Notes: a model not told the origin generated them from the sequence alone. Positions 1 to 11,775 are shown, counted from the first letter of the stretch. The stretch: DNA of 63,461 nt from Thermomucor indicae-seudaticae (GCA_000787465.1 JSYX01000156.1:1-63461), one strand, 5' to 3'. A program made the numbers and translations.

Positions 1-98
1 TTAATCGTATGTTAGCGCAAATTCGGCTTGCAGTTGATGTAAAATGTATTTCGAGTGACGCAAATGTTCAATCAATAAACAGTATCTGGCTTACCATC
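1..98 (+). repeat. Dispersed direct repeat, copy A
   Basis: The first 39 bases are identical to 24191-24229, and similarity continues with scattered differences to about base 98. Both copies have the same orientation and lie about 24 kb apart, so they form a long-range direct repeat. The window begins inside or at the edge of copy A, so its left limit is unknown. No reading frame is conserved between the copies. It is probably a piece of a mobile element. Confidence 0.75.
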
Positions 99-1508
99 AA
101 AAGTTGTGATGCTACGGGCGATATCCTCGTCCGTCAGTCCGAAACCAGACCACATGACAAGCATTATTGTAATTCTGGATTTGCGTTCGTGCGCGGCTTC
201 ACGCTCTTGCTTTCCGATCTAACCGTGCGGCCTTGGTTGGGCCAAAGACGGTTTACTCTCTTTCTAGTGGTGCCGCTCTTGTTCTTCGCAAAGGCCTCTG
301 AATTCTTCGTACTTCCATTTCTACTTGCAAGATAATCAAATATCTTTTCCGTATCGTCATCACGAATCTGTTTGTAAGAGCGTGCAGATTGTGAACTCAC
401 GATGAATGTGACGAAAAAAAAAAGCAAGGAAGTACGATTTCCAAAATTGTGATCAGAAATGGCGCCCAGAGATTAGCCTCTGTTGGGTAGTCGAGGGGCA
501 AGTCGGGACAGGTGGAGAGCAAGGTGGAACAAGATTGGGACAAGCAGTGAACTTGGGACAGTGCTCTTAGGTCGGGACAGAGATCATGCAAGCTAATGGA
601 GGATCAGTCTGTGATTCTTCAGATCATGCAAAATGTCGAGCAACTTACCGGGGTCAGAGTCAAAGACAAAGCCAAAGAGAAAGAGAAACACACTGCACTC
701 GTCCTTTGATATGACTTCTCCTCGCATTGTTTCAATAAGCTGACGCAAGTCATTTCTTACGCTGACGCATGCTGTTTCTTTTCGAAACTTTGTTATTGAT
801 GGAAAGTATTTATACAGTACAAGGAACCACTCCTCCTACGCGTGATGTATTACGCAGCCAGTCGAATGCACGGATGTCTTCCGTAGCGTATAAGGTTTTT
901 GTGTCAAGGTGCAAATGCCACCGCGAATCCTCGTTGAAGCACGGCGCAAATTTCACTTGAAGTGGACGCAAACACCACCCACCAAAAAGCTATTCAAAAA
1001 CCAGTATTTCCAATGGTTTTTTGCCGTCGTTCATTTAGAGTAGAAGGTGCTTCTTGCCACACACAGGGCTTTTGCGAAAAGATAAGACCTTCAATATTTT
1101 CCACTTTCTTCAGCTATGAAGGATTGCTGAAGAATATTCCAAGTTCATCCATTTTGATAACGCTCTAAAGCGAAAACGATTCTGTGTGCATTATAAACCC
1201 TGACCTTGGTGAAAGTTGCCTTCGTCCGTTCTAGTTAGTATCATCTTGGTGCTCAAGTGTGATAACCCGCTCTGTCCACGCTAACATTTACTCGACGGGC
1301 AAATATACAGAAAATCTGGCAACATAGCTAAAGGCAAAGCGAATATTGCCTTTCAGCTTTCCTTGCTTGTCAAAGCTTTTATTGGAAAGACAATTTGATT
1401 TAATATTTCTTCCTCGAGACTGCACTCAAGAACTGCAAAGAAACTCAGGGATCGGTCTGTGACCAATTCTGGAAATCAACCGACAAAGCTATCTCTCTCT
1501 TTTAGCGT
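99..1508. other. Gene-free stretch upstream of the SAMHD1-like gene
   Basis: Only short ORFs without recognisable domains occur here. Between about 500 and 580 the hexamer GGGACA recurs four times at irregular spacing, and a 10-base word containing agatcatgca occurs twice near 580 and 620. Nothing supports a coding gene or an RNA gene. The part next to 1509 presumably holds the promoter of the following gene. Confidence 0.5.
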
Positions 1509-3693
1509 ATGGCTCACTTTACTGTTCCTGATTACAATGGCGGCAGCATGGCCGATCCATGGCCAAGCAAGCCATATTATCCAGGACACAAAGTGATTAA
1601 CGACCCGATCCATGTAATTCATTGTTGTTCACCCTCTTGTACGACATCGCTTCTTACTTGCATTGTCTGGTTCAGGGCCACATTCGACTCGACGGCTACA
1701 CTGTCGAATTCATTGACACTGTTCAATTTCAACGCTTGCGTGATCTAAAGCAGGTAAAAAGAACTTTGTTTAATTCCAAAGAAAACAAGGAAACCCTAAT
1801 TAAAACTATTGTAAAAAAAAAGCTCGGCTCGGCTTATTTTGTGTTTCCTGGAGCAAGTCATAACCGATTCGAGCATTCGATTGGCAAGTATTATTTCTGC
1901 TTATCAGCGAATAGAGAACTTTATGTAATGGATCATCATCATGCAGGAGTGTCCCACCTGGCTGGGACTTTGATTGAGCGATTCCAAAAGGACCAACCTG
2001 AATTGGAAATTTCGGAAGACGAGGTGAAATGCGTCAAGCTCGCAGGGTACGTGAACACTATAATATACTATTTGCCCCTTTAGGTTCATTAACCAGTGCA
2101 TGTACTATTAGGCTTTGCCATGACTTGGGTATGAATAGTATTCAGTCTGGAGAGAGAAAGATAAGCCTTATTGATGTTTGACCATAGGACACGGTCCTTT
2201 TAGTCATATCTTTGACAATGAAGTGATGCCTGCTGCAAGGTGAGAGAGCCCTGTTTTATCTCTTTGATTTGAAATATTTATTCATGAAATAGGCCTGGTA
2301 TACAATGGTCCCACGAACAAGCATCCGAGATGATGCTCGAGTACCTTATCGATGATAACCACATCGATCTGGAGAGATGCCATATCAATTTGATCAAAGA
2401 CCTGATAGCGGGTGAGCCGCGATCCAAAAGGTAGGACCAACTGCATCATGAAGTAGAAGCAGCAGCAGCATATGAGCTCATTGAGGGGGAAATGTCAAGT
2501 CAATTTGAAGAACGACGATTCCTGTTTGACATCGTCGCCAACAGGCGAAACAGTGTGGATGTGGACAAATTTGACTACATTGAGAGGGACGCGCATAATT
2601 TAGGACTTCGCAGCTCGTATGATGCCAAACGGTTGCTTGTCTACAGCCGTGTGGTAGACAACGAGATTTGCTATCATCACAAAGAAGTATACAACTTGTA
2701 TGAGATGTTTCATACACGATATAGTCTGTTCAAACGCATATACACCCACCGAGTCGGTAAGATAATTCCGGTACACGGCGACCGTGGATCCTCAATAGTA
2801 ATTCTGGATAGGCAAAGCAATTGAATTAATGATAACAGATGCTCTGGTGAATGCAGGCAAGTTGGTCAATATATATCAACGTATCCAGAGTTACTCATAC
2901 AGCCTCCCCACTTTAGATGCACACCTGGGCATCTCTTCGGCAGTCGATAATCCCGAAGAATACCTGAATTTAACAGATGATATATTGCGAGTTATCGAGC
3001 GATCCAAGGCGCCCGAGCTAGCAAAATCTCGTGCAATCATGAAACGCTTGCGTACACGGGATTTGTACAAGTTTGTCGATGAATTTTTGATCCCTGTGGA
3101 TCTTACAGCACATGTCAACAAGGTAATTCATCTTTTAGTAGGCTTGGCGCGTCCCAAATTACCTAATCTTTCGTCTATAGAACACAATCACTTCACAAGA
3201 AATTGTATCCCATCAGAGTGATAATGACCATTTAGTCGAAGAGGACGTTATCGTCAACTGGCTCAAGATTAATTATGCCATGAAGGATCGTAACCCGGTT
3301 GACTCGATACGGTTCTATTCCAAGTTCAACGATAGAGGTAATGAATACCGTGCCGTAGATGTGTCAAAGGTGTGTGTGCGTGCTTATAATTTTATTGTTG
3401 TAGAGTCTTTCACTATCCCTAAACAGCAAGTTTCATACATGATCCCAAGCACCTTTGAAGAAGTCGCGGTTCGCATCTTCACCAGAAACCCACAAAAGAT
3501 AACAGCGATTCAAAAGGCTTTCAGACGATTAATCAAGAAAATCACACCCGCTAATTCATCAAGTCAACCCAACGCAGCTCTGACTCTACCAAACGATTAT
3601 GAGTCCGTCATGCTGGCCAAGAGACGCCGTTCGACTAGCGCTCAGAGTTTCGATGGTCAAGTAGTCAAGAAATGGTCCCCGGGCTGTAAATAA
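1509..3693 (+). CDS. SAMHD1-like HD-domain deoxynucleoside triphosphate triphosphohydrolase
   Basis: The translated exons match the SAMHD1/dGTPase-type HD phosphohydrolase family, which cleaves dNTPs to deoxynucleosides plus triphosphate and so controls the dNTP pool. The N-terminal exon reads ...VINDPIH, joined across an intron (donor after 1613, acceptor before about 1676) to GHIRLDG. The metal-site motifs follow in order: NRFEHS (first His), the CHDLGHGPFSH core on two small exons around 2110-2220, and VDVDKFDYIERDA with the downstream Asp near 2560-2600. The 3' exons give the C-terminal lobe, ending in a basic Ser/Thr-rich tail. No SAM domain precedes the HD domain, so this is a catalytic-core-only form. 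It ends 103 bases from the convergent NOP13-like gene. Confidence 0.88.
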
Positions 3694-3796
3694 ATGCTTC
3701 GTCATGATGTTTTTTTTCCTTTGCGCATGCATAAAAAGACAAGAACCATATATACAGGATATATGCACAAGGTTAAACGGGGAATGTCACTCCACT

Positions 3797-5185
3797 TCAA
3801 TCAGAATCGCTTCCGGAGGAGTCGCTATCGTCATCTGATGACGACGACGAGGAGGAGGAGTAGGAGGAATCGGAAGATTCGCTATAGGACATCTTTTCGT
3901 CCTCATCCTGCTCGTCTTGATCGAATACTATCTTTGAATTAACGGGCTTATTTTCAACAGTTTTGCCGTTTCTCTTTGGTTCGTGATTGGAAGAAGCTTC
4001 GCCATTTTCTGCCTCATCCTGACCATTTTCCTCGTCCTGATCGAACAGTATCTTTGAGTTCATAGGCCCGCTTTTAGAAGTTTCTGCTTTCTTTTTAGCT
4101 TCTTCCCGAAGAAGCCAAGGATGTCCTCTCTTATAGGCTTCTTCGCTGGCGTATTCGACTCTGATTTTCCGGCTTAGAATCTTGTATTCGCTCTTTTCCA
4201 TAGCCTTCATTGCTCCACCGAGAGACCGGAAGTCAACATATGCAAACCTAGGTCAGCGTTAAACATATGAGTAAAAGCAATGAAGGAAAGTCGAGGATGT
4301 GACTTACCCTTTGCATTTGCCGCTGTCTTGAAAGGTGGCAACACGGACTCGTTCAATGAAGCCAGCGAACCGGAACGCGGCACGAATGTGTCTTTCCGTG
4401 GTCGCAAACGGAAGGTTGCCAAGAAATAGTGTTGGACATGGCGGGTTTGATGATTGCTGTTGTTGCTCCTCTTTCTCCGTTGCAGGCTGCTGCTTCTTTT
4501 GATCCGTGACACGCTCATAGTCGTCGATGCGTTTGATCAACAAGGGCCGATCATCCAGGATCGTCTCGTTCTTGGCCAGGGCGTCTTCCACGCCTTTCTC
4601 GTCCGTGAAATTAATGAAAGCATAACCTCTGTTTTCAAGACCTGGCTTGGTTCCCTTGGGGCACTTGATTCTTTGGATTCCTCCACACTTTTGGAAAAAA
4701 GCAACAATCTTCCACTTTGGCGTGTTGTAGTTAAAGTTGCCCACCCAAATACCGTATTTGTCTTTGTCAGTACTTTCATTCTTGGTACTTTCTCCTTCTT
4801 CTTTTCCCTTCTTTGTGGGTGGTTGCTCTTCCTCATCCTCGCTTACTGCTTCTCCTCGCTGGATATATATATGCTCATCGATATCTCGCTTCTTTTCTTC
4901 TCAGTATAACTGGACCCTACCTTGCGTTTCTTGTTCTTTTCTCTCTCTTCCTTTCTCTTTTGTCGATGTTCGCGGTTGATTTTACGCTGCAAAAGAGTCG
5001 TTCGTCATCCCTGGCGAACAAACTCATGTTCCTTACAACAATGTTACCTTTTCTTCAAGGTCTTTTGACCTTTTTTCGGCACGCCTTTTTGCCTTTTCGT
5101 CCTTTTTCTTTGTCTCTGGATCAACAGGCACCTGCTGAAATGCCTCGGCTACGTTAAATGCCTCGTCATCCTCAAGTGGCGCCAT
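3797..5185 (-). CDS. NOP13-like nucleolar RNA-binding protein with two RRMs
   Basis: Read on the minus strand from the ATG at 5185, the first exon is a short acidic/basic N-terminus (MAPLEDDEAF...). After small charged exons comes IWVGNFNYNTPKWK, the first RRM, whose RNP1-like stretch is RGYAFINF. A second RRM follows, with LFLGNLPFATTERHI and, across an intron around 4249-4306, KG|FAYVDFRS. The C-terminus is Lys-rich, then Ser/Asp-rich. The two-RRM layout with the WVGN motif fits fungal Nop13, a nucleolar protein of pre-ribosomes. The gene diverges from the ZNF830-like gene across only 97 bases, so the two probably share a promoter. Confidence 0.8.
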
Positions 5186-5282
5186 TGCAGGGTAAACCAA
5201 AGGAAATGAGACAAAAAAAAGTTGTAGCCCAGAAGAAGAGGTTGCTGGTCCTCAAAAAGCCACCTCGCTTTCTTTCCCCACA
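5186..5282. promoter_or_regulatory. Short bidirectional promoter between NOP13-like and ZNF830-like genes
   Basis: Ninety-seven bases separate the start codons of two divergent genes whose products both act on RNA in the nucleus. No canonical TATA box is evident. Shared control is inferred from the spacing alone. Confidence 0.5.
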
Positions 5283-6215
5283 ATGCCTCCCAAAGACTTG
5301 AGACGATTACTCAAACAACACAGAACCGAACGTCAAAAAGAAAAGCGAGTTGAACACCCGTTTGCAAAGTACGATGACCGCGACAGGCTGATTTGCATCG
5401 TGTGTGATTTACCCGTATCCACTGCTTGGCCCGTCCATCTCGCGTCCGCGGCGCATAAAGAAAGCATAGCACGACTCAAAGCATTAAAAGCACAGCGCGC
5501 TGCGCCTTTAAAACGCAATGTACCAGCCGATGAACAACCAGTACCTAAACGGACACGGCGACTAGAAGAGGAGGAAGAGGATGAAGAGATGCAGGATACC
5601 ACCAGTCAATTACCAGCAGACTTTTTCGATGCACCGTCGTCCAACGATGCTCCATCCGCGTCTCCACCGAAGGATGCTCCGTCATCACTACCACCACCAC
5701 CTTCAGAGACAGCAACAGCAAAAGAAGAACCATTGCCTAATAATGAAATACCCCGGGGATTCTTTGATGATCCAGAAGAAGAGGCACGTGCACGTAAACT
5801 GACTGAGGAACAAATGGAGAAAGAACTCGAAAGGGGATATGAAGAGTTCCGGCAAGCCATGGCAGATTTAGAAGAAAATGAAGCAACAGCAGAAGCTGGT
5901 GATGATGATGAAGGAGAAGAAGATCTTGTATTTGCACCACAAGCAGAGTGCGATGCATTAGCGGAAAGACTGATTCGTTTATCAAAGCAACGTGCTCGTC
6001 CTGTAAGGACTCCAGAAGAAAAAGAAGGAAGGGTGTCGGCGCGTATCGCCTATGACGAAAAGGAAAAGGTGGTTACGCAGGCCATCAAGTCATCGTACCG
6101 ACAGTTATTAGGAAAAGGCACAGCAGAACCAGAACGGACTGTGTTTGACGAGATGGATGAAGACGAAGAAGAAGAAGAGGAGGAGGAGGACGACTGGCGA
6201 GCGCAACATCTGTAA
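5283..6215 (+). CDS. ZNF830/CCDC16-like zinc-finger protein (spliceosome-associated)
   Basis: Intronless 310-residue ORF. A single C2H2-type finger sits at residues about 37-58 (IVCDLPVSTAWPVHLASAAH, with Cys-x2-Cys... variant spacing and two His). It is followed by a basic linker, acidic low-complexity segments, the conserved IPRGFFDDPEEEARAR element and an acidic tail. This order is that of human ZNF830 and its fungal relatives, proteins found in late spliceosomes and linked to genome stability. Family assignment rests on the finger plus the GFFDDPE element. An AATAAA signal follows at 6231. Confidence 0.82.
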   Translation: MPPKDLRRLLKQHRTERQKEKRVEHPFAKYDDRDRLICIVCDLPVSTAWPVHLASAAHKESIARLKALKAQRAAPLKRNVPADEQPVPKRTRRLEEEEEDEEMQDTTSQLPADFFDAPSSNDAPSASPPKDAPSSLPPPPSETATAKEEPLPNNEIPRGFFDDPEEEARARKLTEEQMEKELERGYEEFRQAMADLEENEATAEAGDDDEGEEDLVFAPQAECDALAERLIRLSKQRARPVRTPEEKEGRVSARIAYDEKEKVVTQAIKSSYRQLLGKGTAEPERTVFDEMDEDEEEEEEEEDDWRAQHL

Positions 6216-6230
6216 AACTGTGTCTTTGTA

Positions 6231-6236
6231 AATAAA
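6231..6236 (+). terminator. Poly(A) signal AATAAA after the ZNF830-like gene
   Basis: AATAAA begins 16 bases after the stop codon, the usual position for a fungal cleavage/polyadenylation signal. Confidence 0.55.
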
Positions 6237-7667
6237 ACTGTTACCCAGATCGCTGTAAGCATACAGTCTGCGGCCGATGCCAGTGACTGAAAGTAGAAGG
6301 TCGTGCCATAGATCCAGAGAAAAACTTGAATGTATGTGCAAGTGACGATCTTGGTTTTTACGGGTTCCAAGCCAGCTGCAATGGACCTCACAGAATCAAA
6401 GTACCAATCAAGCCCCAGTGTTTCTTGGAAGGATCAACAACGTATTGTCTGCCAGCAGATATACTACCGCTAAATTTTGAACAGAAACGAACGGTAGTGA
6501 TGAGAAAGCGCAAACTCTAAGTGAAAGTGAGATTTAACGACGCAACTTTTGGATGACTTGAAACTCCAGAGTAGCAAAATTTATCACTGGAGTTGACACA
6601 ACATCCACCTTACCCAATTTACCACGTCAAGATGGCTTCGTTCATCGTCGTTACTGATTTGAAATTATATGTCTATGACCATCATTGCAGCAAGCTCTTT
6701 TTGCTCATGTCGTGAACGCTGCAATGCAAAGCGTATGAAAACAGAAGTCTGGCAGCGACTATCACGAAAGCCCACGCATCAAACCCAGGCGCCTGGACTT
6801 CGACATCATTCATTTTTGTCTATGCAGCATGACCTCGTGTAGAGGTTCTCTCAATTCAACCACGCTTTATCTTCTTTATCATTTTCTTTTATGTTTGGAA
6901 AAGAAATAGGCCATCAGACTACAGCGTCTTCCTGGTCAGTGCTTTAAGCAAAGACCGAGATCCTCAACTCCAGAAACCCATCCTGGCAGGCAGGTAACTG
7001 GACACTTCACTCTTGGGAAGCGCTGCTACAAGTCATCGTCTGACCCGGATTGATGTGTCTAGTTTGAAAGACATAGACATTGGTTATGTACTGCATACAG
7101 ATCCTGTAGAGTACGGTCCTAACGAACATCCGAGGGTCACGGGGTACTCTCCCTTTTATACCTTTTGTTTTCACCGTCAGCAAAAGTCTCCGGTCATCAA
7201 GCCACCGAAGTCACAGTTCCTGTGTAACACAACTTCTCTCGAACTTTCTGTTGAATAATGACTTGTCTTGAAATGCCATTAACAACTTATCAGTAACAAA
7301 GAAAAATGGCCTCATCGTTGATTTATCCGTGCCTGTCTACGTTGAGAAAGCCGATAGTCCAACAGAAAGTACTTCTTTGTGTCTGCTAGGGTCTGACAAA
7401 AGATATGCAGTTACTCCTTGGATTGTAGTATCGTTTTCCAAGGTGGATGACGGGTCACTGGTCGTAATGTTTTGAAAACATTGAACGATATATTCACAAG
7501 TGCATTTTCGTCATTGTCACACATCCTTTTTTGCTACCCTATCATATCCTTAATTCTTGTGCGAAAACATGTTGATCATTTGTGAGCAAGGCTTGGGGGA
7601 ATTTGATATGCTTATATACAAGATGTAAAGTAGTAGTAGTAAGTTAAATATGCATTATCCAGGTATT
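6237..7667. other. Intergenic stretch without a recognised gene
   Basis: Small ORFs occur (for example an 81-residue plus-strand ORF at 7013-7258), but none shows a known motif, a signal peptide or a convincing exon chain. The bases before 7668 include GTA/TAG-rich sequence and form the 3' flank of the kinase gene. No RNA gene or repeat was recognised. Confidence 0.45.
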
Positions 7668-8998
7668 TCACATTTTAGTCCTTTTGGCATCCTCTTCTTC
7701 CAAGTCGTCAGGTTTCCTTTTCAATGTCTGGGCTACTTTTTCCGGATCCGGTGCTTTCTTTGGCAGTTTCTCTGGTGGTGTGGGTAAGGGTGAGTTGCGG
7801 AAATACGAATGCTTGAGACACTGGGGGACAATGTTTGGGTCAGCGTGTGTCAATAGTAATCAACAACATAGTATTCTCACCTCTTCTGCAGTCCAACGCT
7901 TGCTGGGATCAAACACGAGCATCTTTTCAAGTAGATCAATGGCGTCTGAGCCTGCTGCAGTAAAGTATTGACGCAATGGTACTTTGGGGAACATTTTAAA
8001 CTGTACATAGTCAGGCAGCGACGTCATGCCCTGAAGCAGCAAAGGTTTTGGTTTGAGGCTTTCTTTCCTCTCAATGGACAAATGGACAGCATTCTTACCG
8101 GCCAATCTGCTTCAGTAGGTGTACCGAGAGCATGGAATATCTTTGTGAGTTGATCGATATCCGAGTCACCAGCCACATAAGGTGTCCGTAACATGAGTTC
8201 GGCAAAGATACAGCCTACGGCCCAGATATCCACAGCATATGTGTACTCTTGAGCACCAAACAAGAGTTCTGGAGACCGATACCATCTTGTCACGACTTGT
8301 GAAGTCATTGGACGATTGGGATCGCCCCATTCTCTTGCCAGACCAAAATCAGCTATTTTTAATACACCATCCTGTGTCAACAGCAAGTTGTTCGGTTTCA
8401 TATCCTAACAATAATACAAAAAGTGAATTTGGCCGTCTCTTTCTCTCTCTCCGAGTCATTATTACCCTGTGCAAAATAAAGTGTCGATGACAATGATCCA
8501 GGCCACGCAGCGTCATGAGCATCCAGGACTTGATATCCGCAGCCATAAAGAGGATGCTCTTGTCCTTGATGACTTGTTCGAGATCCGAGTCGAGGTATTC
8601 CAAAACGAGATTCAAATTCTTTTTATGCGAGAACACGTCAATAAGCTATAATACGAAATGCATTGAGCTCTCTTTCTTTCTTTTTATCTCGCAGGCGAAA
8701 TTACTTCGATAATGTTCGGGTGATGCAGTTCTTGTAAATACTTGACTTCACGAATCGCCGTCCAGTCCAGGCCATCCTTGAATTGACCCATCTTGATCTT
8801 TTTGATGGCTACCATGCGACCTGTCGACGTCTGAATGCCTTTATTATATGCGTGAATCACTGAGCTTGTCAACGGATGCAGAATTGCTTTCTTCTCACCT
8901 CGATAGACGACAGCATAGGTACCTTCACCGACTTTGGCTGTCTTTTGGTACTTTTTCTCTGTGTGGCGATTGATATCATCGGCGTCTTCCGTCTTCAT
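7668..8998 (-). CDS. CDK7/Kin28-like cyclin-dependent kinase (TFIIH/CAK)
   Basis: Minus-strand gene with several short introns. The kinase landmarks appear in order: glycine loop [16 protein letters not shown] with the ATP-binding Lys, HRDMKPNN catalytic loop (split by an intron near 8402-8475), DFGLAREWG, and activation segment [15 protein letters not shown] with the T-loop Thr. The C-lobe follows with [13 protein letters not shown] and [11 protein letters not shown]. The [14 protein letters not shown]-loop and the Pro/Lys-rich tail ([15 protein letters not shown]) fit CDK7. In TFIIH it phosphorylates the RNA polymerase II CTD and, in many eukaryotes, activates other CDKs. Start chosen at MKTEDADD because the glycine loop follows at the usual distance. 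Confidence 0.92.
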
Positions 8999-9000
8999 GT

Positions 9001-9447
9001 TGAATGTGCTTACAGAAACAGACTAAGTCGTATTCGGAGTCCGGATCCACATGTGCCCGAAAGACATTACCTCGCAAGAGAAAAGGCTTACATAGGAACT
9101 TTATGTACGCTGAATCCTGGGACTCTGGAGACCAGTGTCATGGAATCTAAAATACTCGTAAGAACGAAGCACGCGCGGCAGAGCATCATTATTTTCACAG
9201 CCATGCTTTCGAAAGGCGTTATAGCCTTGGCTTTAGCCCTCGACACAGTCTTGGATCCGAACCAGCTTTTCGTCAGGCTGAAAGGGTATCCCTGGAACAC
9301 ACCTTGCACCTCACACTGCAAAATGAAAGGATTCCTATCAAAAAAGAATCGAGGCTCTCAGCAAGTTCCATGACATATGCGCCCCCATGGAACTGTATTT
9401 TGATCAACAACGACTGATTGTGGGAAGGGTATATTTCCTTTATTGAA
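9001..9447. other. Spacer between CDK7-like gene and secreted barrel protein gene
   Basis: This is the 5' flank of the kinase gene and the 3' flank of the next minus-strand gene. A 165-residue plus-strand ORF crosses it but overlaps the kinase exon and has no recognisable domain. Nothing else was seen. Confidence 0.4.
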
Positions 9448-10047
9448 TCAGGTCAGGAACTTCCACTGTATAGCGCATTTGCCTTCCTCAAGGCCACCAC
9501 AGACTCTCTTGAACACTACATAATGTTTGTTTTTCTTCAGATCAAGGCATGATAATATCAGTGCCACGTTGATTTATTATTACCTGCTGATGACATATCC
9601 AGGCCACCTTTACATGAATATATTAGAGTAGTTGTATACGTCAGAACTGGTAATCCTTTTTTACCATCGGCGCACTTTGGACAAGTATCCACAACACGCG
9701 CTTTACAATGCCCCTTGTCGCCTTGAATATAAACGTACTTGTTACAATGAGCGTTCAGATTCGGATTAGGTCCTTTTCTCACTCTCTTCATTTAGGTTGA
9801 TGATAATAATAACAATGGGGGAGGGGATTATCTACCGACCATTATGCATTTGTGGTTTGTTGACGGCCACCACCATTTCATCATCTGTATCGAGCTGTCC
9901 ACAAGACCCAGGACCCGCGTCATAATACGTTCCAATACCATGATACATATCTTGTTTACTAGTCGATCTTTTTTCTAATCCAGGCAAAGCCGAGCTGCTG
10001 CTGCTGCTTAATACCAACAAGAACCAAAATACAACGAGTAACTTCAT
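9448..10047 (-). CDS. Small secreted RlpA-like double-psi beta-barrel protein
   Basis: The product starts with a signal peptide (MKLLVVFWFLLVLS then small Ser/Ala residues). The mature part reads GIGTYYDAGPGSCGQ, then VVAVN, CNKYV, a Cys-Lys-Ala-Arg-Val-Val-Asp-Thr-Cys core and a DMSSAVFKRVCGG end. This is the RlpA-like/barwin-type barrel of small fungal secreted proteins. Three introns are needed and each joins cleanly: HNG|PNPNLN (acceptor after gaaaag), CADG|GLDMSS (donor gtaaaa, acceptor catgtaaag) and SSA|VFKRV (donor gtaata, acceptor attatgtag). The stop is at 9448-9450. About 130 residues, with conserved Cys pairs but no enzymatic domain. It probably acts in the wall or as a secreted interaction protein. 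Confidence 0.8.
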
Positions 10048-10145
10048 TATGTATAGAGAAGAGATATAGAAAAAAGGGGGTTGGGTCTGTATACAAAAAG
10101 AGTGTATATAACAAATGTATCAAGGGAAAATGATGTCCCCTTGCA

Positions 10146-11428
10146 TTAAGCTCCCTGCGACAGTTCCTTCCAAGCATCCATCAACCGAGCCACCTCCGGT
10201 TCTCTTCGGACAGCCACACGAACAAAGGTAGGGCAATTGTAACCTGGTTTCCCGCTTCGTACAGGCACACCGGCGCGTCGGGCCAACTCGACGGCGCGGT
10301 CCGCGGTGGCTTCCGAGCGCATATCGAGCCACACCCAGCTCAGGAACGGTTTACCGTGGCAGACCCAGTCACGGTTGAGCGCCGCCAATTGATCGACCAG
10401 ATGCTTCCGGAGTCGCGAGGTGTGGGTCCAGGTCTCCTGGAGATACGCTTGATCCTGGACCACGGCCTCGACAAACTTGAGCGCGGGCCCGTTGACGGAC
10501 CAGGGCACCTGGATCTTGCGCAGCGCGTCACAGTGGGCTTGCGTAGGACACACGACGGATCCGACCCTGAGCCCGGTGCAGGACCACAACTTGGTCCAGG
10601 AATGGATGACGTGCAGCGCCACTTGGTGCTTGGTCCACAGTTCGCGCACAAAGTCGTGGGCGGAGGTCAAGGAGTGCTGGCGGAACTCGGGCGAGTGCCA
10701 GGGTTGCATGGATTCGTCCACCAACACGGTGCCACCGGGCGACACCACGTGGGCCAAGATATGCGCCTTGATCGCTGGCAGATCCAGATAGTCGCCTGTC
10801 GGATTGCACGGATTCACGAGACACAAGAGATCAACGCGTCCCTCGTCCGACGGATCCAGAATCTCGAACCCGTTTGTCTCTGCACTTCGTTGATATTCTC
10901 GATACTAAGTAGTAGTAGTAGTAGTAGCCCCCCGTCAATCATCTCGTTCTTCTTCTTTTCCTCTTTCGTCGTCTTATATACCTGCACATTCCAGGGTCCT
11001 CCTTTCCAGGTCGGCCGTCGATCAGCAGCATAATTCTGTCGTGTCTTTCGTACCACCAAATCAATCAGCTCTGAGGCTCCATTGCCAAGTAATAACCGTC
11101 CGTGATGCTCCGTTGCTGTATCTGGCCACAGAAACTCGGCAAGACACGTCTTGGCTGGTTCCTGGTTTGCCGCTGGATAATGATGGATCTCGCTCATCTT
11201 TTTTTACACATCATAACGTCAGTTTTCTTTCTTTCTTTCTTTCTTTACAATGGGGCCCATGATATATATATTTACAGCTTCTCGTGCAGCCTCCAGGGCC
11301 TTGGTGGGTGTGCCTAGGTAATTCGTAGTGACACTGAAATCCTCGACGAAATTGTCCAGAAACCGATGTTCCTGGCCACCATGGAATGTCTGTGTCTTGG
11401 CATCCCAGACTTCCTCGTTCTTGGACAT
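10146..11428 (-). CDS. Class I/II PLP-dependent aminotransferase, HisC/CobD-like
   Basis: The chain starts MSKNEEVWDAKTQ and includes NYLGTP, IHHYP and a glycine-rich LLLGNGASELIDL. Fold-type I landmarks follow: LVNPCNPTGDYL, TVLVDESMQPW with the Asp that contacts the PLP ring nitrogen, HSWTKLWSCTGLRVGS with the Schiff-base Lys, and a C-terminal FVRVAVR. The pattern resembles histidinol-phosphate and threonine-phosphate aminotransferase relatives; the exact substrate cannot be read from sequence. Introns lie near 10915-10985 and 11208-11270. The long 3' exon is strikingly G+C-rich in wobble positions compared with neighbouring genes, which opens long shadow ORFs on the other strand. Confidence 0.82.
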
Positions 11429-11671
11429 TTCGACGAAACCAAAAGAAACAGAGAGAAACCGGGCTTTGTATTACTGATTTCTTTCTTTTCCCTTTTCCCC
11501 AACCCCACCCATCTCTCTCCCAGCCACAGTAGTACGACCCTAAAAACTTTATTGCGAAACGTAAAAGTAATTGGTGTGTATAAATTGAGCCCAATTTTTG
11601 CTTCACTCAGGGGAATAGGGAGGGGCCCATATTTTCTCAAGGTTGGACGTCCATACAAACACTATAATGAT

Positions 11672-11735
11672 TACATACCTGATAAGCGCTGGTTCGCTCG
11701 AAGCATACAAACAGAAAGACGATGATCAAAGTAAC
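11672..11735 (+). repeat. Dispersed short repeat, copy 1
   Basis: The 40 bases from 11672 match the reverse complement of 30163-30202 at 36 of 40 positions. A weaker match (gatgatcaaag) continues to about 11730. The segment lies between the aminotransferase start and the 3' end of the Med15-like gene. It does not belong to an exon of either and probably derives from a small mobile element. Confidence 0.6.
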
Positions 11736-11775
11736 GATGGGAGGGTGACGACCACTCAATTTTTATTATTATTAA

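Noticed and set aside
7013..7258. 81-codon ORF upstream of nothing recognisable
   Set aside because: No ATG context, domain or exon partners support it.
10356..11033. 225-codon plus-strand ORF
   Set aside because: It is antisense to the aminotransferase exon and owes its length to G+C-rich wobble positions. No domain.
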